Origin: Lawsonibacter asaccharolyticus
Lineage (GTDB): Bacteria; Bacillota; Clostridia; Oscillospirales; Oscillospiraceae
Length of the DNA: 64,000 bases
Direction of reading: 5' to 3'
Assembly: GCA_003112755.1 (NCBI GenBank)
Contig: BFBT01000001.1
Coordinates: 2,976,001-3,040,000, forward strand
Position 1 is the first letter of the stretch, and each line of letters starts with the position of its first letter. Below the pieces are notes generated by a model, which saw only the letters and a list, made by a program, of their open reading frames with translations, searched no databases and was not told the origin of the DNA. Positions 32,454 to 40,661 of this stretch are shown here, piece after piece. Made by a program: the position numbers and the translations under genes.

Positions 32454-33554
32454 TTGAAACGACTGCTGGCGGCGGCGCTGGCCGCTGGATCTATGCTCTG
32501 CCAGGTGCCCACTGCCCAGGCGGTGGGCACCTCCGCGTCCTCTGCCGTCCTGATGGAGGCAGAGAGCGGCCGGGTGCTCTATGAACAAAACGCCCACGAG
32601 GAAAGGCTCATCGCCAGTATCACCAAGCTGATGACCGCCCTGGTGGCGCTGGAGTCCGGCCACGACCTGGAGGAGACCGTCACAGTGGGGGAGGCCTGCA
32701 CCCGGGCAGAGGGTTCCTCCCTCTATCTGCGCCCAGGGGAGGAGATCTCGCTGAAGGGGCTGCTCTACGGGGTGATGCTGCGCTCCGGGAACGACGCAGC
32801 GCTGGCAGTGGCGGAGCACTGCGGGGGCAGCGTGGAGGAGTTCGTTGGGCGGATGAATGAAAAGGCGGCCCAGTTGGGGATGGTGAACAGCCATTTCGCC
32901 AACCCCAACGGGTTGAACGCGGAGGGGCATTACTCCTCTGCCTACGACATGGCCCTGCTGGCCCGGGCCTGCCTGGAGAACGAGGCACTGGCGGAGATCG
33001 CCGCCACCAAGAGCGCCACTGTGGACGGCCGGGTGCTGACTAACCACAACAAGCTGCTGTGGCAGTACGAGGGCTGCATCGGCCTGAAAACGGGCTATAC
33101 AGAAAAGGCGGGGCGGACCCTGGTGTCCGCGGCCCGGCGGGGCGGGATGACGCTGATCGCGGTGACCCTCAACGACCCGGATGACTGGCGGGACCATACC
33201 GCCCTGCTGGACTACGGATTTTCCACCTATGCCCCGGTGACGCTGACAGAGGAGGGAAAGGCCGTGGCACGGCGGCCCGTGTCCGGCAGCCTGGTCCCCT
33301 TTGTGGAGATCCAGGCGGCAGAGACGGTGCGGATCCCGGTGTGTGAAGAAGACAAAATCGACTGGGAACTCCAGTGGGACCAGGAGGCGCTGGAGGCTCC
33401 TCTCCGGGCCGGCGGCAGTGCGGGCCGGATGATCTGCCGGGTGAACGGCGAGGAGGCGGCCTGCGTGCCTCTGGTGTTCGCCCAGGATGTGGACCGTGCG
33501 CTCCAGCCTCCTGGTGGGATCTGGACTCGGCTTATGGAGCTTTGGAAGAGATAA
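32454..33554 (+). CDS. D-alanyl-D-alanine carboxypeptidase (DacF/DacB-type PBP)
   Basis: Trims pentapeptide stems of peptidoglycan. 366 aa with an N-terminal signal peptide (about 1-23, ending TAQA). Class-C PBP5 motifs: SITK (S55, K58), SGN (111-113), KTG (212-214). After the penicillin-binding domain comes a C-terminal beta domain; the end lacks a clear amphipathic anchor helix. The start is TTG 32454, with AAGGTG just upstream; a GTG at 32445 falls inside that site. Sitting between GerW and RluB it resembles the sporulation dacB/dacF context, so a cortex role is possible. Confidence 0.88.
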   Translation: MKRLLAAALAAGSMLCQVPTAQAVGTSASSAVLMEAESGRVLYEQNAHEERLIASITKLMTALVALESGHDLEETVTVGEACTRAEGSSLYLRPGEEISLKGLLYGVMLRSGNDAALAVAEHCGGSVEEFVGRMNEKAAQLGMVNSHFANPNGLNAEGHYSSAYDMALLARACLENEALAEIAATKSATVDGRVLTNHNKLLWQYEGCIGLKTGYTEKAGRTLVSAARRGGMTLIAVTLNDPDDWRDHTALLDYGFSTYAPVTLTEEGKAVARRPVSGSLVPFVEIQAAETVRIPVCEEDKIDWELQWDQEALEAPLRAGGSAGRMICRVNGEEAACVPLVFAQDVDRALQPPGGIWTRLMELWKR

Positions 33555-33576
33555 AGAAAGAGAGGGGGGAGTCAGC

Positions 33577-34290
33577 ATGGAGGAGCGCCTGCAAAAGCTG
33601 CTGTCAGCCTGCGGGCTGGCCTCCCGCCGAACGGTGGAGCAGTGGATCGAGGCGGGGCGGGTCACCGTCAATGGGACGAAGGCACGGCTGGGGGACAAGG
33701 CGGACCTGGACCGGGACCGCATCGAGGTGGATGGCCGGCCGGTCCGGCCCGGCGGAGACCGGCTGTATCTGATGCTGAACAAGCCTCGAGGGTATGTGAC
33801 CACCCTGTCTGACGAGAAGGGGAGAAAGACGGTGGCGGAGCTGGTCTCCGGATGCGGACGGAGAGTGTGGCCGGTGGGGCGGCTGGACTTGGACTCCGAG
33901 GGGCTACTCCTGCTGACCGACGACGGGGAACTGACCCAGAAGCTGCTCCACCCCAGTCATCAGGTGGAAAAAGAATATCTGGTGTGGGTCACTGGGGACG
34001 TGAGCCGGGGGCTGCCGGTGCTGTCCGGCCCCATGGATCTGGACGGCGTGCCGCTGTCCCCGGCCAAGGTGCGGCGGGGGAGGACCAGCGGAGGAGTGAC
34101 CCAGCTATCCATCACCATCTGTCAGGGGAAAAACCGGCAGGTCCGGCGCATGTGCGGTCAGGCGGGTCTGAAGGTGCTGCGCCTGAAACGGGTCCGGGAG
34201 GGAGGGCTCTGCCTGGACCGGACCCTGGGGCCCGGAAAGTGGCGGAGACTGGAGCAGAGCGAGGTGGCCGCCCTGCTGCAAAAGCCCTGA
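33577..34290 (+). CDS. rluB: 23S rRNA pseudouridine synthase RluB family
   Basis: 237 aa. N-terminal S4 domain (ERLQKLLSACGLASRRTVEQ), then the RsuA/RluB catalytic domain with GRLDLDSEGLLLLTDDG, nucleophile D104; C-terminal QGKNRQVRRMCGQAG. It modifies 23S rRNA near helix 90. ATG 33577 follows AGAGGGGGGAG; the frame opens further upstream inside the previous gene without coding value. Confidence 0.92.
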   Translation: MEERLQKLLSACGLASRRTVEQWIEAGRVTVNGTKARLGDKADLDRDRIEVDGRPVRPGGDRLYLMLNKPRGYVTTLSDEKGRKTVAELVSGCGRRVWPVGRLDLDSEGLLLLTDDGELTQKLLHPSHQVEKEYLVWVTGDVSRGLPVLSGPMDLDGVPLSPAKVRRGRTSGGVTQLSITICQGKNRQVRRMCGQAGLKVLRLKRVREGGLCLDRTLGPGKWRRLEQSEVAALLQKP

Positions 34291-34321
34291 TTTTTTGCCC
34301 CGTACCGGATAGAACATAAAT

Positions 34322-34354
34322 TTTTTGCAAGATAAAGTTTTTATCCTGCAAAAA
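34322..34354. repeat. A/T-rich inverted repeat upstream of the RpiR gene
   Basis: TTTTTGCA-a-GATAA, five-base centre, TTATC-c-TGCAAAAA; arms of 14 nt with one mismatch. It ends 4 bp before the -35 box of the RpiR-gene promoter. It may be an operator for autoregulation, or the remains of a terminator for rluB. Confidence 0.5.
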
Positions 34355-34358
34355 TGGC

Positions 34359-34387
34359 TTGCTTTTTTCCGGGAAACAAGGTATCAT
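34359..34387 (+). promoter_or_regulatory. Sigma-A promoter for the RpiR-type regulator
   Basis: TTGCTT (34359-34364), 17 bp, TATCAT (34382-34387), next to the inverted repeat at 34322-34354. Confidence 0.65.
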
Positions 34388-34439
34388 AAGGAGCTGAAAC
34401 AGCTGGTTTCCTCAAAGAGAAAAGCAGGAGTTGACCGAG

Positions 34440-35303
34440 ATGAATCGAGACATTTTGACTGTGATCCAGGAAAATATGAGCACCTTCTCCAAAGGGCAGA
34501 AGCGGATCGCCAACTATATCCTGGAATCTTATGACAAGGCGGCCTTTATGACCGCCAGCCGCCTGGGCAAGACCGTCAGCGTCAGCGAGTCCACCGTGGT
34601 CCGTTTTGCGGCGGAGCTGGGCTATGATGGCTATCCCAGCATGCAGCGTTCCCTGCAAAAAATGATCCGGAACCGCCTGACCTCCGTCCAGCGCATCGAG
34701 GTTTCCAATGACCGGATCGGAGATCAGGATCTGCTCTCCAGCGTCCTCCAGTCGGACATCGAAAAGATCCGCCTCACCCTGGAGGAGGTGGATCGCCAGA
34801 GCTTTGACCGCGCGGTGGACGCCATCGTCTCCGCACGGAAGATCTACATCATGGGTGTGCGGTCCTCCGCCTCCCTGGCCACCTTCCTCAGCTTCTATTT
34901 CAATCTGATTTTCGACAATGTGATCTCTGTGGCGGCCAACACCGCCAGCGAGGTCTTTGAGACCATGCTCCGGGTGGGGGCGGAGGACGTGGTCATCGGC
35001 GTGAGCTTTCCGCGGTACTCCAGCCGCACCGTCCAGGCCATGAACTTCGCCCGGGACCGGGGCGCCACCACCATTGCCATCACGGACAGCGAGGCCTCGC
35101 CCCTGGCCCCCATCTCCAACTACACACTGAAGGCCCGCAGCGATATGGCCTCCTTCGTGGACTCCCTGGTGGCCCCACTCAGCCTGGTCAACGCCCTGCT
35201 GGTGGCGGTGAGCCGGAAGAAAAATGACGACCTGGCCCATACCTTCCAGACCCTGGAGGACATCTGGGATGAGTACGGGGTCTATGAGAAGGTGCAGGAC
35301 TGA
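34440..35303 (+). CDS. MurR/RpiR-family transcriptional regulator
   Basis: 287 aa. N-terminal HTH_6 domain (FSKGQKRIANYILESYDKAA, ASRLGKTVSVSESTVVRFAA), then a SIS sugar-phosphate-binding domain (IYIMGVRSSASLA; VVIGVSFPRYSSRTVQAM; TIAITDSEASPLA). The family senses phosphosugars. No sugar operon is adjacent; the next gene is an FAD oxidoreductase and then cell-envelope and lipid genes. ATG 34440 is used (AGCAGGAG 9 nt upstream); TTG 34431 is too close to the Shine-Dalgarno. Confidence 0.88.
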   Translation: MNRDILTVIQENMSTFSKGQKRIANYILESYDKAAFMTASRLGKTVSVSESTVVRFAAELGYDGYPSMQRSLQKMIRNRLTSVQRIEVSNDRIGDQDLLSSVLQSDIEKIRLTLEEVDRQSFDRAVDAIVSARKIYIMGVRSSASLATFLSFYFNLIFDNVISVAANTASEVFETMLRVGAEDVVIGVSFPRYSSRTVQAMNFARDRGATTIAITDSEASPLAPISNYTLKARSDMASFVDSLVAPLSLVNALLVAVSRKKNDDLAHTFQTLEDIWDEYGVYEKVQD

Positions 35304-35306
35304 ACG

Positions 35307-36620
35307 ATGGCCGATGAACTGATCGTGGTCGGCGGCGGGGCCGCCGGCATGATGGCCGCCATTTCCGCTGCGGAGACGGGAGCGGCCGTCCGGCTACTGG
35401 AGCGCAACCCCAAGGTAGGGCGCAAGCTGTACATCACCGGCAAGGGCCGGTGCAACGTGACCAACCACTGTCCGCCGGAGGAGGTGCTGGCCAGCACGCC
35501 CCGGAACGGCCGGTTCCTCTACGGGGCCGTGACCCGTACGCCGCCGGCGTGGGTGGAGGACTTTTTCACCGGCCTGGGGGTCCCGCTGAAGGTAGAGCGG
35601 GGCAACCGGGTCTTTCCGGTGTCGGACCGGGCGGCGGATGTCATCGACGCCCTGTTTTTTCATATGAAAAAGCTGAATATCCCGGTGACGCAGGCCCGGG
35701 CCTCCCAGATCTGTCTGGAGGAGGGACGGGTGTCCGGGGTGGAGACCGATTGCGGCTTCTTTCCCTGCCGGGCTGCGGTCCTGGCCACTGGCGGTTGCTC
35801 CTATCCGGCCACCGGCTCTACCGGCGACGGATATGAGATGGCCCGGGCCTTGGGCCATACTGTGGTCTCGCCCGTTCCATCCCTGGTCCCCTTGGAGGCA
35901 GAGGAGGACTTCTGCGGAAAAATGCAGGGCCTGGCGCTGAAAAATGTGTCCCTCCGGGTCAAGAACCAGAAGGGGAAGGTGGTCTATCAGGAGCAAGGGG
36001 AACTGCTGTTCACCCATTTTGGCCTCTCCGGTCCCCTGGTGCTCAGCGCCAGCGCCCATATGCGGGACTTTGCCAGGGAGCAGTACACCTGTGTCATCGA
36101 CCTGAAGCCGGCTCTGGAGGAACAGAAGTTGGACGCCCGGCTGGTCCGGGAGCTCTCGGAGCAGGCCAACCGGGACTTTCAGAACGTCCTGGGCAGTTTA
36201 GTGCCCAGGCTGATGGTGCCCACCGTCATCGCCCTCACCGGCATCCCCGGGGACCGAAAGGCCCACGACATGACCAAGGGGGAGCGCCGCCGCCTGCTGG
36301 AGGTCCTGAAGGGCCTTGTGATCCATATCCGGGGCCCCCGGCCCATTGCGGAGGCCATCATCACCTCCGGCGGGGTGAAGGTGGGGGAGATCGACCCCAA
36401 GACCATGGGGTCGAAAAAGGTGCCCGGCCTGTTCTTCGCCGGGGAGCTGATCGACGTGGATGCTTATACAGGGGGCTTCAACCTCCAGATCGCCTGGGCC
36501 ACCGGCCGGGCGGCAGGGGAAAGCGCCGCCCGGACCTGCCTGGGGCAGGACCTGGGGGAGCAGGGGCCTGAGTACCGTCGGACCGGAGCGGAGAATCAAT
36601 CAAATTTTGGAGCGAAATAA
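35307..36620 (+). CDS. HI0933/YhiN-family FAD-dependent oxidoreductase
   Basis: 437 aa. Dinucleotide-binding VVGGGAAGMMAAISAAETG at the N-terminus, GKGRCNVTNHCP (family hallmark), ATGGCSYPATGSTGDGYEMA, and C-terminal GLFFAGELIDVDAYTGGFNL. Such proteins are annotated as aminoacetone-oxidase-like, but their physiological substrate is uncertain. It lies 3 bp after the regulator and 3 bp before cmk, so all are probably one transcript. The order with cmk, plsC and ispH-rpsA is typical of Clostridia. Confidence 0.9.
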   Translation: MADELIVVGGGAAGMMAAISAAETGAAVRLLERNPKVGRKLYITGKGRCNVTNHCPPEEVLASTPRNGRFLYGAVTRTPPAWVEDFFTGLGVPLKVERGNRVFPVSDRAADVIDALFFHMKKLNIPVTQARASQICLEEGRVSGVETDCGFFPCRAAVLATGGCSYPATGSTGDGYEMARALGHTVVSPVPSLVPLEAEEDFCGKMQGLALKNVSLRVKNQKGKVVYQEQGELLFTHFGLSGPLVLSASAHMRDFAREQYTCVIDLKPALEEQKLDARLVRELSEQANRDFQNVLGSLVPRLMVPTVIALTGIPGDRKAHDMTKGERRRLLEVLKGLVIHIRGPRPIAEAIITSGGVKVGEIDPKTMGSKKVPGLFFAGELIDVDAYTGGFNLQIAWATGRAAGESAARTCLGQDLGEQGPEYRRTGAENQSNFGAK

Positions 36621-36623
36621 GAA

Positions 36624-37301
36624 ATGCAGGAAAAAAGCGTTGCCATCGACGGCCCCGCCGGGGCCGGAAAGAGCACCCTGGCCCGGGCCCTGGCCCGGGA
36701 GCTGGGGTATTTGTATGTAGACACGGGGGCCATCTACCGCACGGTGGCCCTGCGGGCCTGGGAGGCAGGGGCGGACCCATCCGACCCGGAGCAGATCGCC
36801 CCTCTGCTGAAGGGGCTGGACCTGCGCATGGATTATGGGGCAGATGGTGTACAGCGGATGTACTTGTCTGGACGTGACGTGACAGAGGCTATCCGGGTCC
36901 ACCAGATCTCCGGACTGGCCTCCCAGGTGGCTGCCCTGCCCCCGGTGCGGGACTTCCTGCTGGACTTTCAGCGCCGTCAGGCCATGGAGCACGACGTGGT
37001 CATGGACGGCCGGGACATCGGGACGGTGGTGCTCCCTCACGCGGGGGCAAAGGTCTTCCTTACCGCCGCGCCGGAGGCCCGGGCCCGCCGCCGCCTGCTG
37101 GAACTGAAGCAGCGGGGACAGGAGACGGAGCTGGAGACCGTTCTCCGGGACATCGTCCAGCGGGATGAACAGGACCGGAACCGGGCGGTGGCCCCTCTCC
37201 GTCAGGCGGAGGACGCTGTGCTGTTGGATACCACGGAGCTGGGACTGGAGGAGAGCCTGAAGGCCCTGATCTCCCTGGTGAAAGGGAGGCTGGCTCAATG
37301 A
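36624..37301 (+). CDS. cmk: Cytidylate kinase
   Basis: Phosphorylates CMP/dCMP. 225 aa. P-loop DGPAGAGKST (9-18), DTGAIYRTVAL, MDGRDIGTVVLP and the lid region TAAPEARARRRLLELKQRGQ. It overlaps plsC by 4 nt. Confidence 0.96.
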   Translation: MQEKSVAIDGPAGAGKSTLARALARELGYLYVDTGAIYRTVALRAWEAGADPSDPEQIAPLLKGLDLRMDYGADGVQRMYLSGRDVTEAIRVHQISGLASQVAALPPVRDFLLDFQRRQAMEHDVVMDGRDIGTVVLPHAGAKVFLTAAPEARARRRLLELKQRGQETELETVLRDIVQRDEQDRNRAVAPLRQAEDAVLLDTTELGLEESLKALISLVKGRLAQ

Positions 37302-37897
37302 GTACAGAACAGTTCTACCGATTCCTCTATCTCGTCGTCTGGCCCTTTTTCAATCTGTTCCATCCGGTACGCACCGTGGGGCGGGAGCACATCCCAGAGG
37401 GGGCGGCGGTGATCTGCCCCAACCATACCGCCCTCAGCGACCCGTTTTTTGTGGCTTTCGCCTTTCAGAAAAAGAACCCTCTGCGGGTGATGGCCAAGAT
37501 CCAGCTGATGCGGGTGCCCGTGATCGGCTGGCTGCTGGGCAAGGCGGGCATCTTCGGAGTGGACCGGGGCCATGCGGACATGCACGCGGCCAAGACGGCT
37601 CTGCGCTGCCTGAAAGAGGGGCACAAGCTGCTCATCTTCCCCGAGGGGACCCGCGTGGAGGAGGGGGAGAACGTGGACGCCAAGGCGGGAGCGGCCATGT
37701 TTGCCACCCGGACGGGAGTGCCCATCGTCCCCATGTACATCCCGGCGCAGAAGCACTGGTTCCGCCCTACCACCGTGGTGATCGGCGAGCCTTACTATCC
37801 CCAGATCCAGGGGCGGCGGGCCACGGCGGAGGAAAATCAGGAGATCGCCCGTGAGATCATGCGGCGCATCCACGCACTGGGGGGACTTCCCCAGTGA
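37298..37897 (+). CDS. plsC: 1-acyl-sn-glycerol-3-phosphate acyltransferase
   Basis: Second acylation in phospholipid synthesis. 199 aa. HX4D motif NHTALSD (H43, D48), substrate loop FPEGTR (114-119), N-terminal hydrophobic segment (FYRFLYLVVWPFFNLF). ATGA overlaps join it to cmk before it and ispH after it. Confidence 0.93.
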   Translation: MSTEQFYRFLYLVVWPFFNLFHPVRTVGREHIPEGAAVICPNHTALSDPFFVAFAFQKKNPLRVMAKIQLMRVPVIGWLLGKAGIFGVDRGHADMHAAKTALRCLKEGHKLLIFPEGTRVEEGENVDAKAGAAMFATRTGVPIVPMYIPAQKHWFRPTTVVIGEPYYPQIQGRRATAEENQEIAREIMRRIHALGGLPQ

Positions 37898-39840
37898 AGA
37901 TAAGGATCGCAAATTCGGCCGGCTTCTGCTACGGCGTGCGCCGGGCGGTGGAGCTGGCGGAGGGGGCCGCCCGGTCCGGCGAGCCCTGTGTGATGCTGGG
38001 TCCCATCATCCACAACCAGGACATGATGGACCATCTGGCCCGCCATGGCCTGCGGGCGGTGGTCAGGCCGGAGGAGGTCCCGGAGGGGAGCGAGGTCATC
38101 ATCCGCTCCCATGGGGAGGGCCGCGCTGTCCACGAGGGTCTGCATGCCCGGGGCGTCCGCATCCTGGACGCCACCTGTCCCAATGTTACCCGTATCCATC
38201 AGATCGTGGCCCGGGCTGAGGAGCAGGGGAGGCAGCCCATCATCATCGGAACCCGGGACCACCCGGAGGTGCTGGCCATTGCGGGCTGGTGCTGCCGCCC
38301 GGTGGTCCTGTCTGGAGCGGAGGAGCTGGAAAACTGGCTGGCGGAGGACCCGTCCCGACGCCAAATGCCACTCACTTTTGTGTCCCAGACCACGGCCATC
38401 CGCAGGGTTTGGGATTCCTGCGTGAAAAAAGCAAAAAAAGAGTGTACAAACGCAGAATTTTTTGATACAATATGTGGAGCGACATCAAAACGCCAGGAAG
38501 AGGCCGTCCAGCTGGCCGCCCAGTGCGGCGCGATGGTGGTCATCGGCGACCGCCAGAGCTCCAATACCAGGAAGCTGGCGGAGCTCTGCCGGGAAGTCTG
38601 TCCATCTGTCCAGCTGATCGAGCGGGCAGATGACCTGGAGTTGTCTCCTCTGCGGGGGACAGAGACTGTCGGTATCACTGCGGGCGCATCCACGCCTGCG
38701 TGGATAATAAAGGAGGTCTGTGACAAAATGAGCGACGAAATCATGGAGATCGAGGAATCCTTCGCTGACATGCTGGAGAGATCGATCAAAACTTTGAATA
38801 CGGGGGATAAGGTAACTGGCGTTATCACTGGGATCACGCCGACTGAGATCTATGTGGATCTGGGCACCAAGCACGCCGGCTACATTCCCGTATCCGAGCT
38901 GACTGATGACCCCACCGCCAAGGTGGAAGATCTGGTCAAGGTAGGGGACGAGATCGAGACCTTTGTGGTCCGCGTCAACGACCAGGAGGGTGTTGTCACC
39001 CTGTCCAAGAAGCGCCTTGACGTGGTCAAGGGCTGGGAGGACGTGGAGGCCGCCCAGGAAGAGCAGACTGTCATGGAGGGCGTCGTCACCGAGGACAACA
39101 AGGGCGGCGTTGTGGTGTCCGTAAAGGGCGTGCGGGTCTTCGTTCCCGCTTCCCAGACCGGTCTGCCTCGGGAGACTCCCATGTCCGAGCTGCTGAAGAA
39201 GAAGGTCCGCCTGGTCATCACCGAGGTGAACCGTGCCCGTCACCGCGTGGTGGGCTCCATCGCCAAGGTGCAGCGCGCCGAGCGCGCCGCCGCCGCAGAG
39301 AAGGTCTGGGCCGAGATCGAGGACGGCAAGCACTACACCGGCGTGGTGAAGTCCCTGACTTCCTACGGCGCTTTCGTGGACATCGGCGGCGTGGACGGCA
39401 TGGTCCACATCTCCGAGCTGTCTTGGAGCCGCATCAAGCACCCCTCCGAGGTGGTCTCGGTGGGCGACACCGTGGATGTGTATGTGATCTCCGCCGACAA
39501 GGAGAAGAAGAAGATCTCCCTGGGCATGAAGGACCACAGCCAGGACCCCTGGACCGTGTTCACTTCTCAGTACCAGGTGGGCGACGTAGCCAATGTCCGC
39601 ATCGTTAAGCTGATGACCTTCGGCGCCTTTGCCGAGATCGTCCCCGGTGTGGACGGCCTGATCCACATTTCTCAGATCGCTGACCACCGCATCGAGAAGC
39701 CCGGCGACGTGCTGGCTGAGGGAGAAAAGGTGGACGTGAAGATCACCGACATCGACATGGAGAACAAGAAGGTCTCCCTGTCCATTCGTGCACTGCTGGA
39801 AGAGCCCGAGGCTGAGGAGGACGCTCCTGCCGAGGAGTGA
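37894..39840 (+). CDS. ispH-rpsA: IspH-ribosomal protein S1 fusion (4-hydroxy-3-methylbut-2-enyl diphosphate reductase / S1)
   Basis: 648 aa. Residues 1-275 are IspH, the last MEP-pathway enzyme, with [4Fe-4S] ligands C12 (GFCYGVRRA), C95 (DATCPN), C194 (TICGAT) and proton-relay E125 (HPEV). Residues about 300-632 hold four S1/OB RNA-binding domains (starting near 303, 391, 478, 562), ending in an acidic tail. This fusion is known in Clostridia. Oddly, TAAAGGAGG at 38708-38716 precedes an in-frame ATG at 38728 (M279), so a free 370-aa S1 could be made from the same mRNA. The first start is GTG 37894, overlapping the plsC stop. Codon bias is strongest in the S1 half. Confidence 0.95.
   Translation: MKIRIANSAGFCYGVRRAVELAEGAARSGEPCVMLGPIIHNQDMMDHLARHGLRAVVRPEEVPEGSEVIIRSHGEGRAVHEGLHARGVRILDATCPNVTRIHQIVARAEEQGRQPIIIGTRDHPEVLAIAGWCCRPVVLSGAEELENWLAEDPSRRQMPLTFVSQTTAIRRVWDSCVKKAKKECTNAEFFDTICGATSKRQEEAVQLAAQCGAMVVIGDRQSSNTRKLAELCREVCPSVQLIERADDLELSPLRGTETVGITAGASTPAWIIKEVCDKMSDEIMEIEESFADMLERSIKTLNTGDKVTGVITGITPTEIYVDLGTKHAGYIPVSELTDDPTAKVEDLVKVGDEIETFVVRVNDQEGVVTLSKKRLDVVKGWEDVEAAQEEQTVMEGVVTEDNKGGVVVSVKGVRVFVPASQTGLPRETPMSELLKKKVRLVITEVNRARHRVVGSIAKVQRAERAAAAEKVWAEIEDGKHYTGVVKSLTSYGAFVDIGGVDGMVHISELSWSRIKHPSEVVSVGDTVDVYVISADKEKKKISLGMKDHSQDPWTVFTSQYQVGDVANVRIVKLMTFGAFAEIVPGVDGLIHISQIADHRIEKPGDVLAEGEKVDVKITDIDMENKKVSLSIRALLEEPEAEEDAPAEE
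38708..38730 (+). promoter_or_regulatory. Internal Shine-Dalgarno and start codon inside ispH-rpsA
   Basis: TAAAGGAGG (38708-38716), 11 nt, ATG (38728-38730) at the junction of the IspH and S1 parts. The codons ATA ATA AAG there are rare ones in this GC-rich gene set, suggesting selection for the ribosome-binding sequence. Confidence 0.55.
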
Positions 39841-39866
39841 TTCAGCCCTAATCCTATTTTACCATG

Positions 39867-39906
39867 AAAAACAGCTCCCTCTGCCACGGCAGAGGGAGCT
39901 GTTTTT
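39867..39906 (+). terminator. Intrinsic terminator after ispH-rpsA
   Basis: A 19-nt arm pair AAAAACAGCTCCCTCTGCC/GGCAGAGGGAGCTGTTTTT with a 2-nt centre (effective loop about 4-6 nt). Confidence 0.93.
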
Positions 39907-40039
39907 CTGATCCGGTCCTGTAGGGCACTGCACCAGGGTCCCTGACCGGGGGGAGGCCATATGGACCAGAAAGCCGCTCATCCGGGGGATAAAAAGCAGC
40001 CGAATGGAGGTATTATGGTGGATTTTTCATAAAATTTAC

Positions 40040-40068
40040 TTGCAAGAGAGGGAATAGATTGGTATAAT
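40040..40068 (+). promoter_or_regulatory. Sigma-A promoter for the carD-like gene
   Basis: TTGCAA (40040-40045), 17 bp, perfect TATAAT (40063-40068). The stretch 39907-40039 upstream has no other recognised feature. Confidence 0.85.
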
Positions 40069-40114
40069 AAGACTGGAAAATCAGAAATTCTGGTCTATTT
40101 TGGAGGTGAGACTG

Positions 40115-40591
40115 TTGTTTCAGGTAGGGGATAAGATCGTCCATCCCATGCACGGAGCAGGTATCGTAGAGAGTATCGTCCAAAAGAAGGTAAACGGTGT
40201 GATGCGGGATTACTATGTGTTGAAGCTCCCGGTGCGTGCGATGGTGGTCATGATCCCCACAGACAACAGTGAAGAGATCGGGGTGCGCCCCATCGTGGAC
40301 CGGGAGCAGGCCGACCAGGTGCTGGCGGCCATCCCCGGCATAGAGGTGGACATGACCCAGAACTGGAACCGACGGTACCGGGAAAATCTGGAGCGCCTGA
40401 AGAGCGGGAACCTGCTGGAGGTGGCCCGGGTGGTGAAGGGGCTGATGCTCCGGGAGCTGGAACGGGGGCTTTCCACTGGGGAGCGGAAGATGCTCCACTC
40501 GGCTAAGGAGATCCTGATCTCAGAGATCGTACTGTCCCAGAGCTGTACCTATGAGGATGTGGAAGCGCGCATAAATACGGCGCTGAACTAA
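40115..40591 (+). CDS. CarD/CdnL-family RNA polymerase-binding regulator
   Basis: 158 aa. N-terminal RID (Tudor-like) domain that contacts the RNAP beta lobe: FQVGDKIVHPMHGAGIVESI and YYVLKLPVRAMVVMIPTDN; C-terminal helical domain with LSTGERKMLHSAKEILISEI. CarD proteins stabilise open promoter complexes, often for rRNA genes. The start is TTG 40115 because GGAGGTGA (40102-40109) lies 5 nt upstream; TTG 40100 and GTG 40106 are before or in that site. A terminator follows 24 bp after the stop. Confidence 0.92.
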   Translation: MFQVGDKIVHPMHGAGIVESIVQKKVNGVMRDYYVLKLPVRAMVVMIPTDNSEEIGVRPIVDREQADQVLAAIPGIEVDMTQNWNRRYRENLERLKSGNLLEVARVVKGLMLRELERGLSTGERKMLHSAKEILISEIVLSQSCTYEDVEARINTALN

Positions 40592-40614
40592 TATGCTGGG
40601 AGAGAAGCGCGGGC

Positions 40615-40641
40615 AAAAAGGGACCGGATGGTCCCTTTTTT
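40615..40641 (+). terminator. Intrinsic terminator between carD and ispD
   Basis: AAAAAGGGACC / GGTCCCTTTTTT, 11-bp stem, GGAT loop, six T residues. It lies just upstream of the ispD ribosome-binding site (40647-40656) with no promoter in between, so ispD depends on read-through. Confidence 0.9.
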
Positions 40642-40661
40642 CAGGCAGGAAGGTGAACCGA

